A DNA stretch of 52,405 nt from Betaproteobacteria bacterium Ga0077523 (GTDB lineage: Bacteria > Pseudomonadota > Gammaproteobacteria > Burkholderiales > Ga0077523). The DNA is taken from positions 1 through 52,405 of the forward strand of contig LNDQ01000102.1 in NCBI GenBank assembly GCA_001464695.1, in the 5' to 3' direction. The position numbers and the translations under genes are program-made. This document shows positions 8,612-21,053 of the stretch, in pieces. Below the pieces are notes generated by a model. That model saw only the letters and a program-made list of their open reading frames with translations, made no database searches and was not told the DNA's origin. Every line of letters begins with the position of its first letter. Within the stretch, counting starts at the first letter, position 1.

Positions 8612-9490
8612 CTACATCGAGACTGACGTCTCCCCGATATCCAGCTCGGCCTTGAGGCGCTTGCCCAAGGCCAGTGCTTCGGCGCGCGAGGGCAGGTTCA
8701 GGATGCGGACGCGGTAGGTGGTGCCGGTGTCCGACGAGATCGGACGAATCACCGCGGGATACCCGGCCACGCGCAGCCGGTCGTAGGACCCGAGCGCGTC
8801 TTCCTGATTCGTGAACGTGCCGAGAGTCAGCTTCCACTTGCCGCCGGCTCGGGTCGCGCCGGTGCCGCTCGCGATCTCGGTCTCGGCGGCGTACTTGCCA
8901 AGGTCCGGCATCGACACGGTGCCAAGTGGTGGCGTGGGCATGTCCTTCGGTGCGTTGAACACCGATAGCGGTTCGCTCATGGCCACTTCGGCCTCGGTGC
9001 CACGCTTGACCGCGATGCTGCCCTCGATCAGCACGATGAACTCGCGATCCGCCTCGGCCTTGCCCCACAGGTCGGTGCCGCGGATGCCGGCGGTCACGGT
9101 CGGCAGCTGGATCGTGACGTCGCGCTGCGAGCGTGCCTTGGCCAGCGCTGACGTGGTGAAGCGGAACGCACCGGCCACCACCTGCAACGTCGCGCGGAAC
9201 AGATTGCGATTCTCCGGTGCGGGGGCCGCCGCGGCTACCACGAAGCGAGCGTTCTCGCCCAGCTTGACCGCACTGCCGTCGCCCAGGCGCAAGAGCACGC
9301 GCGACCCGATGGCGGTGGTGATTTCGTCGGCGGGCTGCAACATCGCGCCGGCGCCCAGCGGTTGTTTCAGTCCGCCCCGCGTCACCCAGGCGGGCATATT
9401 GACGCCTTCGACCAGGACGTCGGCGGCCGCGAGCGCGTTACCGGTAGCCGCTGCTGCCAGCGCTGCCGCGATTAACCACTTCGAAAACAT
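8612..9490 (-). CDS. Secreted FecR-domain protein with C-terminal SPOR domain
   Basis: A 292-residue exported protein. A signal peptide (MFSKWLIAAALAAAATGNALA) is followed by a FecR-like beta-rich domain around residues 45-160, with LLRLGDGSAVKLGENARF and a later TAGIRGTDLWGK motif. A SPOR domain lies at roughly 215-285 (GKWKLTLGTFTNQEDA). FecR domains of this type are often in periplasmic proteins. SPOR domains bind denuded septal peptidoglycan, so a role at the cell wall or division site is likely but unproven. There is no neighbouring ECF sigma factor or TonB receptor, so it is not a standard FecIR signalling gene. The ATG at 9490 has AGGAGAA upstream. Confidence 0.82.
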   Translation of the reverse strand: MFSKWLIAAALAAAATGNALAAADVLVEGVNMPAWVTRGGLKQPLGAGAMLQPADEITTAIGSRVLLRLGDGSAVKLGENARFVVAAAAPAPENRNLFRATLQVVAGAFRFTTSALAKARSQRDVTIQLPTVTAGIRGTDLWGKAEADREFIVLIEGSIAVKRGTEAEVAMSEPLSVFNAPKDMPTPPLGTVSMPDLGKYAAETEIASGTGATRAGGKWKLTLGTFTNQEDALGSYDRLRVAGYPAVIRPISSDTGTTYRVRILNLPSRAEALALGKRLKAELDIGETSVSM

Positions 9491-9569
9491 GACGTTCTCC
9501 TGAGAATCCTGCGGGCCGCGCTCCCCACCAGCCCGGCGTGAGATACGGGCCTGGACCGGGGTCGGATGA

Positions 9570-12206
<2,637 letters not shown>

Positions 12207-12222
12207 AAGGGAGGCGTGAAGC

Positions 12223-12750
12223 GTGAGCCGTGAGGCGCAACTGCACGGCCGCCGACGAGCGTTGCTTGCGCTCGCGTCGGTCGCGCTCGTGACTTCCTGC
12301 GGCTTCCAGTTGCGCGGACGCACCGACCTGCCCTTCGACACCATCTTCGTCGAGGGCATGGAGTACTCGCCCTTCACCGGCCAGTTGCGTCGCGCCATCG
12401 AGACGGCGAGCAGCACCAAGCTCGCGGAGAACCCGGAGACCGCCCAGGCGATCCTCACGCTGATCGCGGAGTCGCAGGAGCGGACCATTCTGGCGTTGTC
12501 CGGCGGCGGTCGCGTGCGCGAGTTCCAGTTGCGCTATCGCGTGAGCTTCCGCGTGCACGACGGCAAGGGCAAGGAGTGGCTGCCCGCCGACGAAGTGATC
12601 CTGCGCCGCGACCTGACTTACGACGATACCCAGGTGCTTGCGAAGGAAGCCGAAGCGCAGCTGCTGTTCAAGGACATGCAGAGCGATGCCGTGAACCAGG
12701 TGCTCCGGCGCATTCAGGCGATCCGTGCCGCTTCGACGATAGACACCTGA
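12223..12750 (+). CDS. lptE: LPS-assembly lipoprotein LptE
   Basis: A 175-residue lipoprotein that plugs the LptD barrel in the outer-membrane LPS export complex. A signal peptide ends in the lipobox LVTSC, and CGFQLRG immediately after the acylated cysteine is the family hallmark. The GTG start at 12223 is preceded by GGGAGG about nine bases upstream; a GTG seven bases earlier runs into a stop. In many proteobacteria leuS-lptE is followed by holA, the DNA polymerase III delta gene. Here metX follows instead, so holA must be elsewhere. Confidence 0.93.
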   Translation: MSREAQLHGRRRALLALASVALVTSCGFQLRGRTDLPFDTIFVEGMEYSPFTGQLRRAIETASSTKLAENPETAQAILTLIAESQERTILALSGGGRVREFQLRYRVSFRVHDGKGKEWLPADEVILRRDLTYDDTQVLAKEAEAQLLFKDMQSDAVNQVLRRIQAIRAASTIDT

Positions 12751-12766
12751 TTCCGACCCGCCGACG

Positions 12767-13909
12767 ATGAACGCCGCCGCTCCGAACATCGCCGACTCGG
12801 TCGGCGCGGTCACGCCGGTCGATGTGCATTTCGACGCGCCGCTGCGCCTGAAGAGCGGCGCGACGATGCCGCAGTACGACCTGCGCTACGAGACCTACGG
12901 CACGCTGAACGCGCAGCGGTCCAATGCGATCCTCGTATGCCATGCCCTGAACGCTTCGCACCATGTGGCTGGCTGGTACGCGAGTGACCCGCGCGACATC
13001 GGCTGGTGGGACAACCTGATCGGACCGGGCAAACCGGTCGACACCAACCGGTTCTTCGTCGTGGGCGTGAACAATCTCGGCGGCTGTCATGGCTCCACCG
13101 GTCCCGCCAGCGTGAATCCCGCCACGGGCCGGCCCTGGGGCGCGGATTTTCCCGTGGTGACGGTGGACGACTGGGTCGAGGCGCAGGCGCGGCTCGCGAC
13201 GCATCTTGGCATCGAGCGCTTCGCAGCCGTGATCGGCGGCAGCCTCGGCGCCATGCAGGCGCTGCAATGGACCATGACCTATCCCGACCGCGTCGGCCTC
13301 GCCTTGGTGAGCGCCGGCGCGCCGAAGCTCTCGGCCCAGAACATCGCGTTCAACGAAGTCGCGCGCCAGGCGATCACGACGGATCCGGATTTCCACGGCG
13401 GCAACTACTACGAGCACGGTGTGGTGCCGCGGCGCGGCCTGCGACTCGCACGCATGCTCGGCCACATCACCTATCTCTCCGATGACGCCATGGCCGAGAA
13501 ATTCGGTCGTGAGCTGCGCGGCGGCGAGTTCAAGTTCGGCTTCGACGTCGAGTTCGAGATCGAGTCCTACCTGCGCTACCAGGGCGACAAGTTCTCCACG
13601 TATTTCGATGCGAATACGTACTTGCGCATCACCAAGGCGCTGGATTATTTCGACCCGGCATTCGAGCACGGCGGCAATCTTTCGGCGGCGCTGAAAGGCG
13701 CGAGATCGCGCTACCTCGTGGTGTCGTTCACGTCCGACTGGCGCTTCTCGCCCGCGCGGTCGCGCGAGATCGTCAAGGCGCTGCTCGACAACCGTCTGAA
13801 CGTGACCTATGCCGAGATCGATGCGCCGCACGGCCACGACGCGTTTCTGATGGACGATCCGCGTTACCACGCGCTGATTCGCGCCACGATGGAGTCGTTG
13901 CCGCAGTGA
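12767..13909 (+). CDS. metX: Homoserine O-acyltransferase MetX
   Basis: A 380-residue alpha/beta-hydrolase-fold enzyme activating homoserine for methionine synthesis. The nucleophile is Ser159 in IGGSLGAMQ, with the acidic residue Asp324 in TSDWRFSP and His357 in APHGHDAF. Members of this family use acetyl-CoA or succinyl-CoA. Betaproteobacterial MetX proteins are often annotated as succinyltransferases, but I cannot settle the acyl donor from these motifs. metW lies downstream, as usual for the pair, but a palindromic repeat separates the two. The homoserine substrate links it to thrB at 3.7 kb. Confidence 0.94.
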   Translation: MNAAAPNIADSVGAVTPVDVHFDAPLRLKSGATMPQYDLRYETYGTLNAQRSNAILVCHALNASHHVAGWYASDPRDIGWWDNLIGPGKPVDTNRFFVVGVNNLGGCHGSTGPASVNPATGRPWGADFPVVTVDDWVEAQARLATHLGIERFAAVIGGSLGAMQALQWTMTYPDRVGLALVSAGAPKLSAQNIAFNEVARQAITTDPDFHGGNYYEHGVVPRRGLRLARMLGHITYLSDDAMAEKFGRELRGGEFKFGFDVEFEIESYLRYQGDKFSTYFDANTYLRITKALDYFDPAFEHGGNLSAALKGARSRYLVVSFTSDWRFSPARSREIVKALLDNRLNVTYAEIDAPHGHDAFLMDDPRYHALIRATMESLPQ

Positions 13910-13951
13910 CCCGATGCCTGACCAACGGTAGTGGCTGGCTCGTACAGCCTC

Positions 13952-13990
13952 CCTCACCCCCGACCCCTCTCCCGTGGGGAGAGGGGAGCA
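13952..13990. repeat. GC-rich hairpin repeat between metX and metW
   Basis: Arms 13964-13973 and 13977-13986 (CCCCTCTCCC / GGGAGAGGGG) pair over 10 bp around a three-base loop. The flanking CCTCCCTCACCCCCGA resembles the edges of the other palindromic repeats in this window. The element sits in a 123-bp gap between two genes that are usually adjacent or overlapping, suggesting insertion into the operon. Confidence 0.65.
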
Positions 13991-14032
13991 AGGCCGATCG
14001 GTTCCTGGCCCCCCGCCGGCAGGACTACTGAA

Positions 14033-14653
14033 GTGAACTCCGCACTCCCCGCCCGTTCGGACTTCAACGCGATCGCCGGCTGGATCAAGCCCGGCGCGCA
14101 CGTGCTCGACTTAGGTTGCGGCGACGGCTCGCTGCTGCGCTTTCTCAAGGAGGCGCGCAACGCCACCGGGTATGGGGTCGACATCGCCGACGACAACGTG
14201 CTCGCCTGCGTGAAGAACGGCATCGACGTGATCCAGAGCGATCTGGAGGCCGGGCTGTCGGGGTTCGATTCAGGTTCCTTCGATTGCGTGATCCTGTCGC
14301 AGACATTGCAGGCGATGAAGCACACCGAACGTCTCCTGAAGGAGATCCTGAGGGTCGGGCGCGAGGGCATCGTGAGTTTCCCGAACTTCGGCTACTGGCG
14401 CGCACGGCTGCAGCTGATGGGCGGACACATGCCGGTGTCGAAGGAACTACCCTACCAGTGGTACGACACACCCAACATCCACCTCTTCACGCTCGCTGAT
14501 TTCGAGAAATTCTGCCGCGGCCATGGCGTGCGCATCCTCGAGCGAGTCGTGCTCGCCGGCGGACAGTCGGTGACGACCTGGCCCAACATGTTCGGCGCGT
14601 TGGCGGTCTATCGCCTCGATCGCACCGGCGGCGCCGCACCGGTATCCGCTTGA
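14033..14653 (+). CDS. metW: Methionine biosynthesis protein MetW
   Basis: A 206-residue SAM-methyltransferase-like protein. It shows the SAM-binding motif VLDLGCGDGSLLRFL near residues 25-39 and the MetW-typical SQTLQAMKH and GREGIVSFPNFGYW. MetW works with MetX in homoserine acylation, although its own chemistry is not well defined. The start is the GTG at 14033 (VNSALPARSDF), with AGGA eight bases upstream. A longer in-frame version from 13931 would translate the repeat element and is rejected. Confidence 0.93.
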   Translation: MNSALPARSDFNAIAGWIKPGAHVLDLGCGDGSLLRFLKEARNATGYGVDIADDNVLACVKNGIDVIQSDLEAGLSGFDSGSFDCVILSQTLQAMKHTERLLKEILRVGREGIVSFPNFGYWRARLQLMGGHMPVSKELPYQWYDTPNIHLFTLADFEKFCRGHGVRILERVVLAGGQSVTTWPNMFGALAVYRLDRTGGAAPVSA

Positions 14654-14663
14654 ACGCGGCCCC

Positions 14664-15965
14664 GTGACGACGAGCGTCCGCCCGTCGATCTGGTCGGCGC
14701 TGCTCACGCGGCGCATGCTGATCTGCATCTTCACCGGCTTCAGTTCCGGGCTGCCGCTGTACATCCTGCTCAACCTGGTGCCGGCGTGGCTGCGCACCGA
14801 GGGCATCAGCCTGAAGGCGATCGGCGCGTTCGCGCTGATCCAGTTTCCCTATACCTGGAAGTTTCTCTGGTCACCGCTGCTCGACCGCTACGTGATCCCG
14901 GTGTTGGGTCGGCGCAGGGGCTGGATGATCCTCACCCAGGCGGGCCTGCTGATGGTCATAGCGTGGCTGGGGTCGCTATCCCCCAAGGACGATCTCACCT
15001 GGATCGTGTATGCCGCGACGCTGCTTGCATTCCTGAGCGCGACCCAGGACATCGTTCTCGATGCCTATCGCCGCGAACTGCTCGAGGAAAACGAACTGGG
15101 GCTGGGCAATTCCGTACACGTCAACGCGTATCGGATCGCCGGCCTGGTGCCCGGGTCGCTCTCGCTGATCCTTGCCGATCATCTCCCGTGGTCCGCCGTG
15201 TTCGTCGTGACCGCCGTGTTCATGCTCCCGGGCCTCGCCATGGCGCTGTCGGTGCGCGAGCCGGCCATGCGGATAGCGGCACCGAAGACGCTGCGCCAGG
15301 CGGTGGTCGAACCGTTCCGCGAGTTCGTGAACCGCGAAACCGGATTGAAGGGTGCTGCGCTGATCCTCGGCTTCATCTTTCTGTACAAGCTCGGCGACAG
15401 CATGGCGACCGCGCTCGCCACGCCGTTCTATCTCGACATGGGGTACTCCAAGTCGGACATCGGCTTGATCGCCAAACACGCGGGGCTCTGGCCCAGCGTG
15501 ATCGGCGGGCTGCTGGGCGGGCTGTGGATGGTGCGCCTGGGCATCAATCGCGCACTGTGGGTGTTCGGCGTAGTGCAGCTGGTGGCCATTCTCGGCTTCG
15601 CGTGGCTCGCCCAGGCGGGGCCGTACCCCGCCATCGGTGCTGACGAAAGAATCGCGCTCGCTCTGGTCATCAGCATCGAGGCGCTCGGCGTCGGGCTCGG
15701 CACCGCAGCGTTCGTCGCTTTCATCGCACGTACCACCAATCCGGCCTACACCGCGACGCAGTTCGCGCTATTCACCAGCCTGGCCGCGGTGCCACGCACG
15801 TTCATCAACGCGACCACCGGTTGGCTGGTGGAACGCATGGGTTGGTTCGGCTTCTACTGGCTCTGCGTGGCGCTCGCCGTGCCCGGCATGCTGCTGCTGT
15901 TCAAGATCGCGCCCTGGCGCGAGGTTCCGGCAAGCGCGGAGAGTCAGAAGTCTCAATCCTCGTAG
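14664..15965 (+). CDS. AmpG-like MFS permease (muropeptide transporter family)
   Basis: A 433-residue major-facilitator protein with about 12 membrane segments. The N-terminal FTGFSSGLPLYILLNLVPAWL, the PYTWKFLWSPLLDRY loop and the SATQDIVLDAYRRE stretch are typical of AmpG. AmpG imports anhydromuropeptides from the periplasm for cell-wall recycling and in some species feeds beta-lactamase induction. Paralogues with other substrates exist, so transport specificity is inferred. The GTG start at 14664 lies 10 bp after metW. The 3' end overlaps the convergent xth gene by 13 bp. Confidence 0.85.
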   Translation: MTTSVRPSIWSALLTRRMLICIFTGFSSGLPLYILLNLVPAWLRTEGISLKAIGAFALIQFPYTWKFLWSPLLDRYVIPVLGRRRGWMILTQAGLLMVIAWLGSLSPKDDLTWIVYAATLLAFLSATQDIVLDAYRRELLEENELGLGNSVHVNAYRIAGLVPGSLSLILADHLPWSAVFVVTAVFMLPGLAMALSVREPAMRIAAPKTLRQAVVEPFREFVNRETGLKGAALILGFIFLYKLGDSMATALATPFYLDMGYSKSDIGLIAKHAGLWPSVIGGLLGGLWMVRLGINRALWVFGVVQLVAILGFAWLAQAGPYPAIGADERIALALVISIEALGVGLGTAAFVAFIARTTNPAYTATQFALFTSLAAVPRTFINATTGWLVERMGWFGFYWLCVALAVPGMLLLFKIAPWREVPASAESQKSQSS

Positions 15966-16723
15966 TCGATCGTGAGCGGCGCGTGATCGGAGAACCACTG
16001 CGCCGTGTAGACCGACGCGCTGCGCGCCCGTTGCGCGAAAGCGGGTGTGGCGATCTGGTAGTCGAGGCGCCAGCCCACGTTCTTGGCGCGTGCCTGGCCG
16101 CGATTCGACCACCACGTGTACACCCGCGACTCCGGGTCCAGTCGCCGGTGCACGTCCACGTAACCGAGGTGATCGAACACGCCGGAGAGCCAGGCACGCT
16201 CTTCCGGCAGGAAGCCGGAGTTCTTCTGGTTCGACCGCCAGTTCGCGAGGTCGATCTCGCGGTGCGCGATGTTCCAGTCGCCGCAGATGACGACGTTACG
16301 GCCGCTCAACGCAAGTTCATGCAGCCTCGGGATGACGCGTTCCATGAACTTGAACTTGATCGCGAGGCGCTCGTCGGAAGTCGAGCCCGAAGGCAGATAG
16401 AACGAAACCACCGACAGGTCGCCGAAGTCCGCCTGCAGGTAGCGGCCTTCGGCATCGATATCGGCGATGCCCAGGCCCTCGACGATGCGGTCGGGTTCGC
16501 GGCGGCAATACAGGCCCACGCCGCTGTACCCTTTGCGTTCGGCGTGGTGGAACCAACCCTTCAGTCCCTTGGGGGCGCGCATGGCATCGGTGAGGTCGCC
16601 GGCCTGCGCCTTGATCTCCTGCAGGCACACGACGTCGGCGTTGTGCTGTTCGAGCCACGGCAGAAAACCCTTGGCAACCGCGGAGCGGATGCCGTTCACA
16701 TTGACGGAGACGATACGCAGCAT
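15953..16723 (-). CDS. xth: Exodeoxyribonuclease III (AP endonuclease)
   Basis: A 256-residue member of the exonuclease-endonuclease-phosphatase family acting on abasic sites and 3' blocked ends. Visible motifs are VNVNGIRSA, the metal-binding LQEIKAQ, YSGVGLY, the catalytic GDWNIAH and, near the C-terminus, [10 protein letters not shown] and FSDHAPL with its catalytic His. The protein starts [11 protein letters not shown], exactly where the family normally starts. Its ATG shares the tetranucleotide CATG (16721-16724) with the start codon of divergent pyrE, so each gene's promoter and ribosome binding site lie inside the other. No good Shine-Dalgarno is seen on this side. Confidence 0.95.
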   Translation of the reverse strand: MLRIVSVNVNGIRSAVAKGFLPWLEQHNADVVCLQEIKAQAGDLTDAMRAPKGLKGWFHHAERKGYSGVGLYCRREPDRIVEGLGIADIDAEGRYLQADFGDLSVVSFYLPSGSTSDERLAIKFKFMERVIPRLHELALSGRNVVICGDWNIAHREIDLANWRSNQKNSGFLPEERAWLSGVFDHLGYVDVHRRLDPESRVYTWWSNRGQARAKNVGWRLDYQIATPAFAQRARSASVYTAQWFSDHAPLTIDYED

Positions 16724-17378
16724 GGATGAGAAGCAGAAGTTTCGCGGGGAGTTCGTGGCGTTCGCGATCGAGAAGGGCGTGCTGCTGTTCGGCGACTTCA
16801 CCACCAAAGCCGGCCGGCAATCGCCTTACTTCTTCAACGCGGGACTGTTCAACGACGGCGCCAGTCTGCGGCGCCTGGGGCAATTTTACGCGCAGGCCCT
16901 GAACGCTTCCGGGCTCGCCTACGACGTTCTGTTCGGCCCGGCCTACAAGGGCATTCCCCTGGCATCGGCCACCGCGGTGGCCCTTGCCGAAATTGGGCGC
17001 AATGTGCCGTTCGCGTTCAACCGCAAGGAAGCCAAGGATCACGGGGAGGGCGGGACCGTGATCGGGGCCCCCTTGAAGGGGCGCATCCTCATTATCGACG
17101 ACGTGATTTCGGCCGGTACGTCGGTCCGGGAGTCGGTCGACCTGATCCGGGGGGCTGGGGCCGAACCGGCCGGGGTGGTGATTGCCGTGGATCGGCAGGA
17201 ACGGGGCAAGGGCGACCTGTCCGCCGCCCAGGAAGTCCGGCAGCTATTCGGCATTCCGGTCTTGAGTATCTGTGCCTTGGACGACATCGAGGGATATCTG
17301 TCGGGCCGTGAGGATTTGGCACACCACTTGCAGACTGTCCAGGCGTACCGGCAACGCTATGGAGTACATTCCCCATGA
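16722..17378 (+). CDS. pyrE: Orotate phosphoribosyltransferase
   Basis: A 218-residue enzyme converting orotate and PRPP to OMP in pyrimidine synthesis. It has [17 protein letters not shown] near residues 27-43, [20 protein letters not shown] (the flexible catalytic loop) and the PRPP-binding [13 protein letters not shown] at 122-134. Length is normal. The start at 16722 overlaps the divergent xth start codon by two bases. The next upstream purine-rich stretch, GGAG, is 12 bases away, so initiation may be weak. It overlaps the following DUF4124 gene by four bases (ATGA). Confidence 0.97.
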   Translation: MDEKQKFRGEFVAFAIEKGVLLFGDFTTKAGRQSPYFFNAGLFNDGASLRRLGQFYAQALNASGLAYDVLFGPAYKGIPLASATAVALAEIGRNVPFAFNRKEAKDHGEGGTVIGAPLKGRILIIDDVISAGTSVRESVDLIRGAGAEPAGVVIAVDRQERGKGDLSAAQEVRQLFGIPVLSICALDDIEGYLSGREDLAHHLQTVQAYRQRYGVHSP

Positions 17379-18007
17379 AGTCCCCGATATTCATCATGTT
17401 AGCTGCGACACTGGCTCTGGCGACCAGCGGCGCATCGGGTGCTGCCAAGCTCTACAAGTGGGTGGACGAGAAGGGTGTGGTCCACTACACGGAGAGCATG
17501 CCGCCCGAATACAAGGACCAGAGCTCCACCGAGATCGACAAGCGCGGCCGCGTTCTCAAGAAGAACGATGCCGTGATCCCGGTGGATCAGAGCAAGCTCA
17601 CGGAAGAGGAAGTCGCGCGCAAGAAGCTCGCGGAAAAGCGCGTCTACGAGCAGCGCCGTCGCGACCACGCACTGATCAACACGTACACGACCGAAGCCGA
17701 GATCGACGTCGCACGCGACCGTAACCTCGCGTTGCCGATGCAGGCGATCAAGGGCATCGAGCCGCGGCTCAAGGCCTCGTGGGCCCGGCTGGAAGCGCTC
17801 AAGAAGCAGACCGAGCCGTACCTGAAGGCCGGCCAGCCCGTGCCCGACGGTCTCAAGGAAGACATTTCCCTCCAGGAGAAGGAGGTCGCCCTGTTCGAGT
17901 CGGAGCTGCGCGCCAAGCAGACCGAGGCGACCCATATCCGCGAGAAATATGACGCCGACAAGTTGCGATTTCGCGAATTGTCTTCCATCGCGGCAGTTCG
18001 GCAGTAA
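17375..18007 (+). CDS. Secreted DUF4124-domain protein
   Basis: A 210-residue exported protein of unknown function. A signal peptide (to about ATSGASGA) precedes the short DUF4124 module around residues 24-65, reading [21 protein letters not shown]. The rest (residues 70-205) is charged and strongly helical, with [16 protein letters not shown] and [27 protein letters not shown] suggesting a coiled coil. It is translationally coupled to pyrE. An intrinsic terminator follows. The pairing with pyrE looks conserved in betaproteobacteria, but no functional link is known. Confidence 0.85.
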   Translation: MKSPIFIMLAATLALATSGASGAAKLYKWVDEKGVVHYTESMPPEYKDQSSTEIDKRGRVLKKNDAVIPVDQSKLTEEEVARKKLAEKRVYEQRRRDHALINTYTTEAEIDVARDRNLALPMQAIKGIEPRLKASWARLEALKKQTEPYLKAGQPVPDGLKEDISLQEKEVALFESELRAKQTEATHIREKYDADKLRFRELSSIAAVRQ

Positions 18008-18061
18008 ACTAATCACAGCCCGACGAAGTCCCAGCCGCCCGATCGGCCAGCACCTGGCGGG

Positions 18062-18096
18062 AACTGGCCAGCCTAACCGCTGGCCAGTTTCTTTTT
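18062..18096 (+). terminator. Intrinsic terminator of pyrE-DUF4124, overlapping the gatB stop codon
   Basis: Arms 18062-18072 and 18079-18089 (AACTGGCCAGC / GCTGGCCAGTT) pair perfectly over 11 bp around a six-base loop, followed by TCTTTTT on the plus strand. The gatB stop codon (18073-18075, minus strand) lies in the loop. On the minus strand no T-run follows, so the terminator should work for the rightward operon only. Confidence 0.85.
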
Positions 18097-19596
18097 GAGG
18101 ATCTCGTTCACCTGGGCCGGATTGGCCTTGCCCTTGGTGGCTTTCATGGCCTGGCCCACCAAGGCGTTGAACGCCTTGTCCTTGCCGGCGCGGAATTCCT
18201 CGACGGACTTGGCATTGGCGGCCAGCACCTCGTCGATGATCTTCTCGATGGCGCCGGCGTCGGAGATCTGTTTAAGGCCGCCCTCTTCGATGAGAAGATC
18301 GGCCAAATTGGGGTCGGATCGGCTAGCCGGTTGTTCGGCGACTGCCCACATTCGCGCTAGGACTTCTCGCGTCAGCTTGCTGGATAGCGTTCCATCGAAG
18401 CTCCGTGCAAGCAACCCGGCCATCTGGACGGGCGACACCCGGCTTTCGGCGAACGGAGTCTCTGTTCGGTTCATCAATTGAACCAGATCATTGATGATCA
18501 AGTTCGCTGCGGACTTGGCGTTAGCCTGATCTGGTGACTGAACACCGTACTTAATATCAGTCCGCTTCTTCAGCTCCTTTAGCACATCCTCAAAGTACTC
18601 CGACATCTCAATAGAAGAGGTTAAAGCCTCTGCATCTTCGGGAAAGAAGAGCAGTTCAGTTTCGTATCTTCTTTTTCTTGCCTCCGGAAGCTCTGGCATT
18701 GTGGCCTTCACTTCCTCGATCCACGCCGGCTGGATCTCGAGCGGCAGCAGGTCCGGATCCGGAAAGTATCGATAGTCCTGCGCGTCTTCCTTCGAGCGCA
18801 TGGGGCGCGTCTCGTCGCGATCGGGATCGTACAGACGCGTTTCCTGAACGACGCGACCGCCGTCTTCGAGCAGGTCGATCTGCCGGGTGATCTCGTACTC
18901 GATGGCGCGCTCGAGGAACCGGAACGAGTTGAGGTTCTTGATCTCGCAGCGCGTGCCGAGTTTCGGATCGCCGATGCGCCGCACCGACACGTTGGCGTCG
19001 CAGCGAAACGATCCTTCCTGCATGTTGCCGTCGCAGATGCCGATCCAGCGCACGAGCGCGTGTAGCGTCTTCGCATAGGCCACAGCTTCGGCGGAGGACC
19101 GCAGTTCCGGTTCGGACACGATCTCCAGCAGCGGTGTGCCGGCGCGGTTCAGATCGATGCCGCTCATGCCGTGGAAGTCCTCGTGCAGCGACTTGCCGGC
19201 GTCTTCTTCCAGGTGCGCGCGCGTCAGGGTCACGACCTTCTCGGCGTCGCCGACGCGAATGTGCACCGTGCCGCCCTGCACCACCGGAATCTCGTACTGG
19301 CTGATCTGGTAGTTCTTCGGCAGATCGGGGTAGAAGTAGTTCTTGCGCGCGAAGATCGAGCGCGGGTTGATCTTCGCGCCGATCGCCAGGCCGAAACGGA
19401 TCGCGCGTTCCACCGCGCCACGGTTCAGCACCGGCAGTACGCCGGGCAGCGCCAGATCGATCACGCTTGCCTGGGTGTTCGGCGGCGCGCCGAAGGCCGT
19501 TGACGCGCCGGAGAAGATCTTCGAACGCGTGGACAGTTGCGCGTGCGTCTCCAGACCGATGACGGTCTCCCAGCCGCGCGCGAGCGACGTGCTCAC
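18073..19596 (-). CDS. gatB: Asp-tRNA(Asn)/Glu-tRNA(Gln) amidotransferase subunit B
   Basis: The 507-residue GatB subunit, which binds misacylated tRNA and activates its side chain for amidation. Diagnostic sequences include [62 protein letters not shown] and [11 protein letters not shown]-terminal YqeY-like helical tail ends KKKLASG. The GTG start at 19596 overlaps the gatA stop (GTGA). The block 18481-18720 (residues about 293-372) is much less GC-rich than the rest, with codons such as TTT, AAA and AGA that are rare elsewhere here. That suggests a mosaic gene with a recombined segment. Confidence 0.97.
   Translation of the reverse strand: MSTSLARGWETVIGLETHAQLSTRSKIFSGASTAFGAPPNTQASVIDLALPGVLPVLNRGAVERAIRFGLAIGAKINPRSIFARKNYFYPDLPKNYQISQYEIPVVQGGTVHIRVGDAEKVVTLTRAHLEEDAGKSLHEDFHGMSGIDLNRAGTPLLEIVSEPELRSSAEAVAYAKTLHALVRWIGICDGNMQEGSFRCDANVSVRRIGDPKLGTRCEIKNLNSFRFLERAIEYEITRQIDLLEDGGRVVQETRLYDPDRDETRPMRSKEDAQDYRYFPDPDLLPLEIQPAWIEEVKATMPELPEARKRRYETELLFFPEDAEALTSSIEMSEYFEDVLKELKKRTDIKYGVQSPDQANAKSAANLIINDLVQLMNRTETPFAESRVSPVQMAGLLARSFDGTLSSKLTREVLARMWAVAEQPASRSDPNLADLLIEEGGLKQISDAGAIEKIIDEVLAANAKSVEEFRAGKDKAFNALVGQAMKATKGKANPAQVNEILKKKLASG
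18481..18720. other. AT-richer block inside gatB
   Basis: I count 112 G+C in these 240 bases (46.7%), against 38 of 60 in the next 60 bases (18721-18780) and 36 of 60 at 18361-18420. The reading frame stays open and the protein stays recognisable as GatB, so this is a change of base and codon use, not an insertion. Confidence 0.8.
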
Positions 19597-21053
19597 CGGA
19601 AACCCTCCGGAATGCGGGCGTGCCAGTCGGTGGCGAGCTGGTACTGATGCGCCGCGCCCAGCATCTTCGCTTCCTCGAAGTAGTTGGCCATGAGCTGCAG
19701 GCCCACCGGACGGCCCTTGGCGCCGAAGCCGCACGGGATGCTCATGCTGGGGATGCCCGCGAGGCTGCCGGGAATCGTGTACAGGTCGGACATGTACATC
19801 GCCACGGGGTCGGCCGCCTTCTCGCCGAAGCCGAAGGCCACGCTGGTGGTCACCGGGCCGGCGATCAGGTCGCACTGCTCGAACGCGCGACGGAACTCGT
19901 CCGCGATCAGGCGTCGGACCTTCTGGGCCTGGATGTAGTAGGCGTCGTAGTACCCGTGGGACAGCACATAGGTTCCGATCAGGATCCGGCGCTTGGGTTC
20001 CGCGCCGAGGCCTTCGGCGCGCGACTTCGCGATCATGTCGTTCAGGTCGCCGTAGCTCTTTGCCCGGTGGCCGTAGCGCACGCCGTCGAAGCGCGACAGG
20101 TTGCTGGAGCACTCCGCCGGCGCCACCACGTAGTAGACCGGGATGCCCAGCTCGGCGCTGGGGAGCGAGATGTCCACGAGGGTTGCGCCGAGGCGGCGAT
20201 ACTCCTCCAGGGCGGTTCGCACGGCGGCTTCCACGTCGGGCTGCAGGCCGGCACCGAAGAACTCCTTGGGCACGCCGATCCGCAGGCCCTTCACCGGTTT
20301 GCCGAGATCGCGGGAGAAGTCCTCGCCCGGACGATCGACGCTGGTGGAATCCTTCGGGTCGAACCCGACCATGGGACCCAGCACCAGGGCGGCATCCTCG
20401 GCCGAGTTGGTCATGAGGCCGGCCGTGTCGAGGCTGGAGGCGAAGGCGATCATGCCCCACCGCGACGGCCGGCCGTAGGTGGGCTTGGTGCCGGTGACGC
20501 CGGTGAACGCCGCCGGTTCCCGGATCGAGCCGCCGGTGTCCGTGGCCGTGGCGACCGGTGCGATGCGCGCGGCGACCACGGCGGACGATCCGCCCGAGCT
20601 GCCACCGGGCACAGCCCCCTTGTCCCAGGGGTTCAGCACATTGCCGTAGGCACTGTTCTCGTTCGAGGAGCCCATGGCGAACTCGTCGCAGTTCAACTTG
20701 CCCAGGGTCACCATCCCGGCGTTGCCGAGGTTCTGCACCACGGTCGCGTCGAACGGGCTCATGTAGCCCTCCAGCATCCGGCTCGACGCCGTGGAGGTGA
20801 AATCCTTGGTGACGAAGATGTCCTTGTGCGCGATCGGAATGCCGGTCAGGGGTGTGGCGTCGCCCGCGGCGATGCGAGCGTCGGCGGTACGGGCCTGGGC
20901 CAGCGTGACCTCCGGGCGGACATCGAGGAAGGCATTGAGATCCCGATGGGCCTCGATCCGCGCCAGGTACGCCTGGGCCAGTTCGACGGCAGAAACCTGC
21001 TTGGCACGGAGCTGCCGGGATAGCTCCGCGAGGGACGCCGTGTGCCGACTCAC
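19593..21053 (-). CDS. gatA: Asp-tRNA(Asn)/Glu-tRNA(Gln) amidotransferase subunit A
   Basis: The 486-residue glutaminase subunit of the GatCAB complex, releasing ammonia from glutamine. It is an amidase-signature protein with a Ser-cisSer-Lys triad: the lysine in IAHKDIF near residue 77, the cis serine in [10 protein letters not shown], and the nucleophile in [11 protein letters not shown]. The substrate-channel sequence [10 protein letters not shown] lies toward the C-terminus. The GTG start at 21053 overlaps the gatC stop and its own stop overlaps the gatB start, so the three subunits are translationally coupled. Confidence 0.97.
   Translation of the reverse strand: MSRHTASLAELSRQLRAKQVSAVELAQAYLARIEAHRDLNAFLDVRPEVTLAQARTADARIAAGDATPLTGIPIAHKDIFVTKDFTSTASSRMLEGYMSPFDATVVQNLGNAGMVTLGKLNCDEFAMGSSNENSAYGNVLNPWDKGAVPGGSSGGSSAVVAARIAPVATATDTGGSIREPAAFTGVTGTKPTYGRPSRWGMIAFASSLDTAGLMTNSAEDAALVLGPMVGFDPKDSTSVDRPGEDFSRDLGKPVKGLRIGVPKEFFGAGLQPDVEAAVRTALEEYRRLGATLVDISLPSAELGIPVYYVVAPAECSSNLSRFDGVRYGHRAKSYGDLNDMIAKSRAEGLGAEPKRRILIGTYVLSHGYYDAYYIQAQKVRRLIADEFRRAFEQCDLIAGPVTTSVAFGFGEKAADPVAMYMSDLYTIPGSLAGIPSMSIPCGFGAKGRPVGLQLMANYFEEAKMLGAAHQYQLATDWHARIPEGFR

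Noticed and set aside
12751..12766. A riboswitch or leader regulating metX
   Set aside because: Only 16 bases separate lptE from metX, leaving no room for an aptamer.
12668..14101. A 477-residue minus-strand frame opposite metX
   Set aside because: It is antisense to a well-supported gene and crosses a repeat element; no recognisable motifs.
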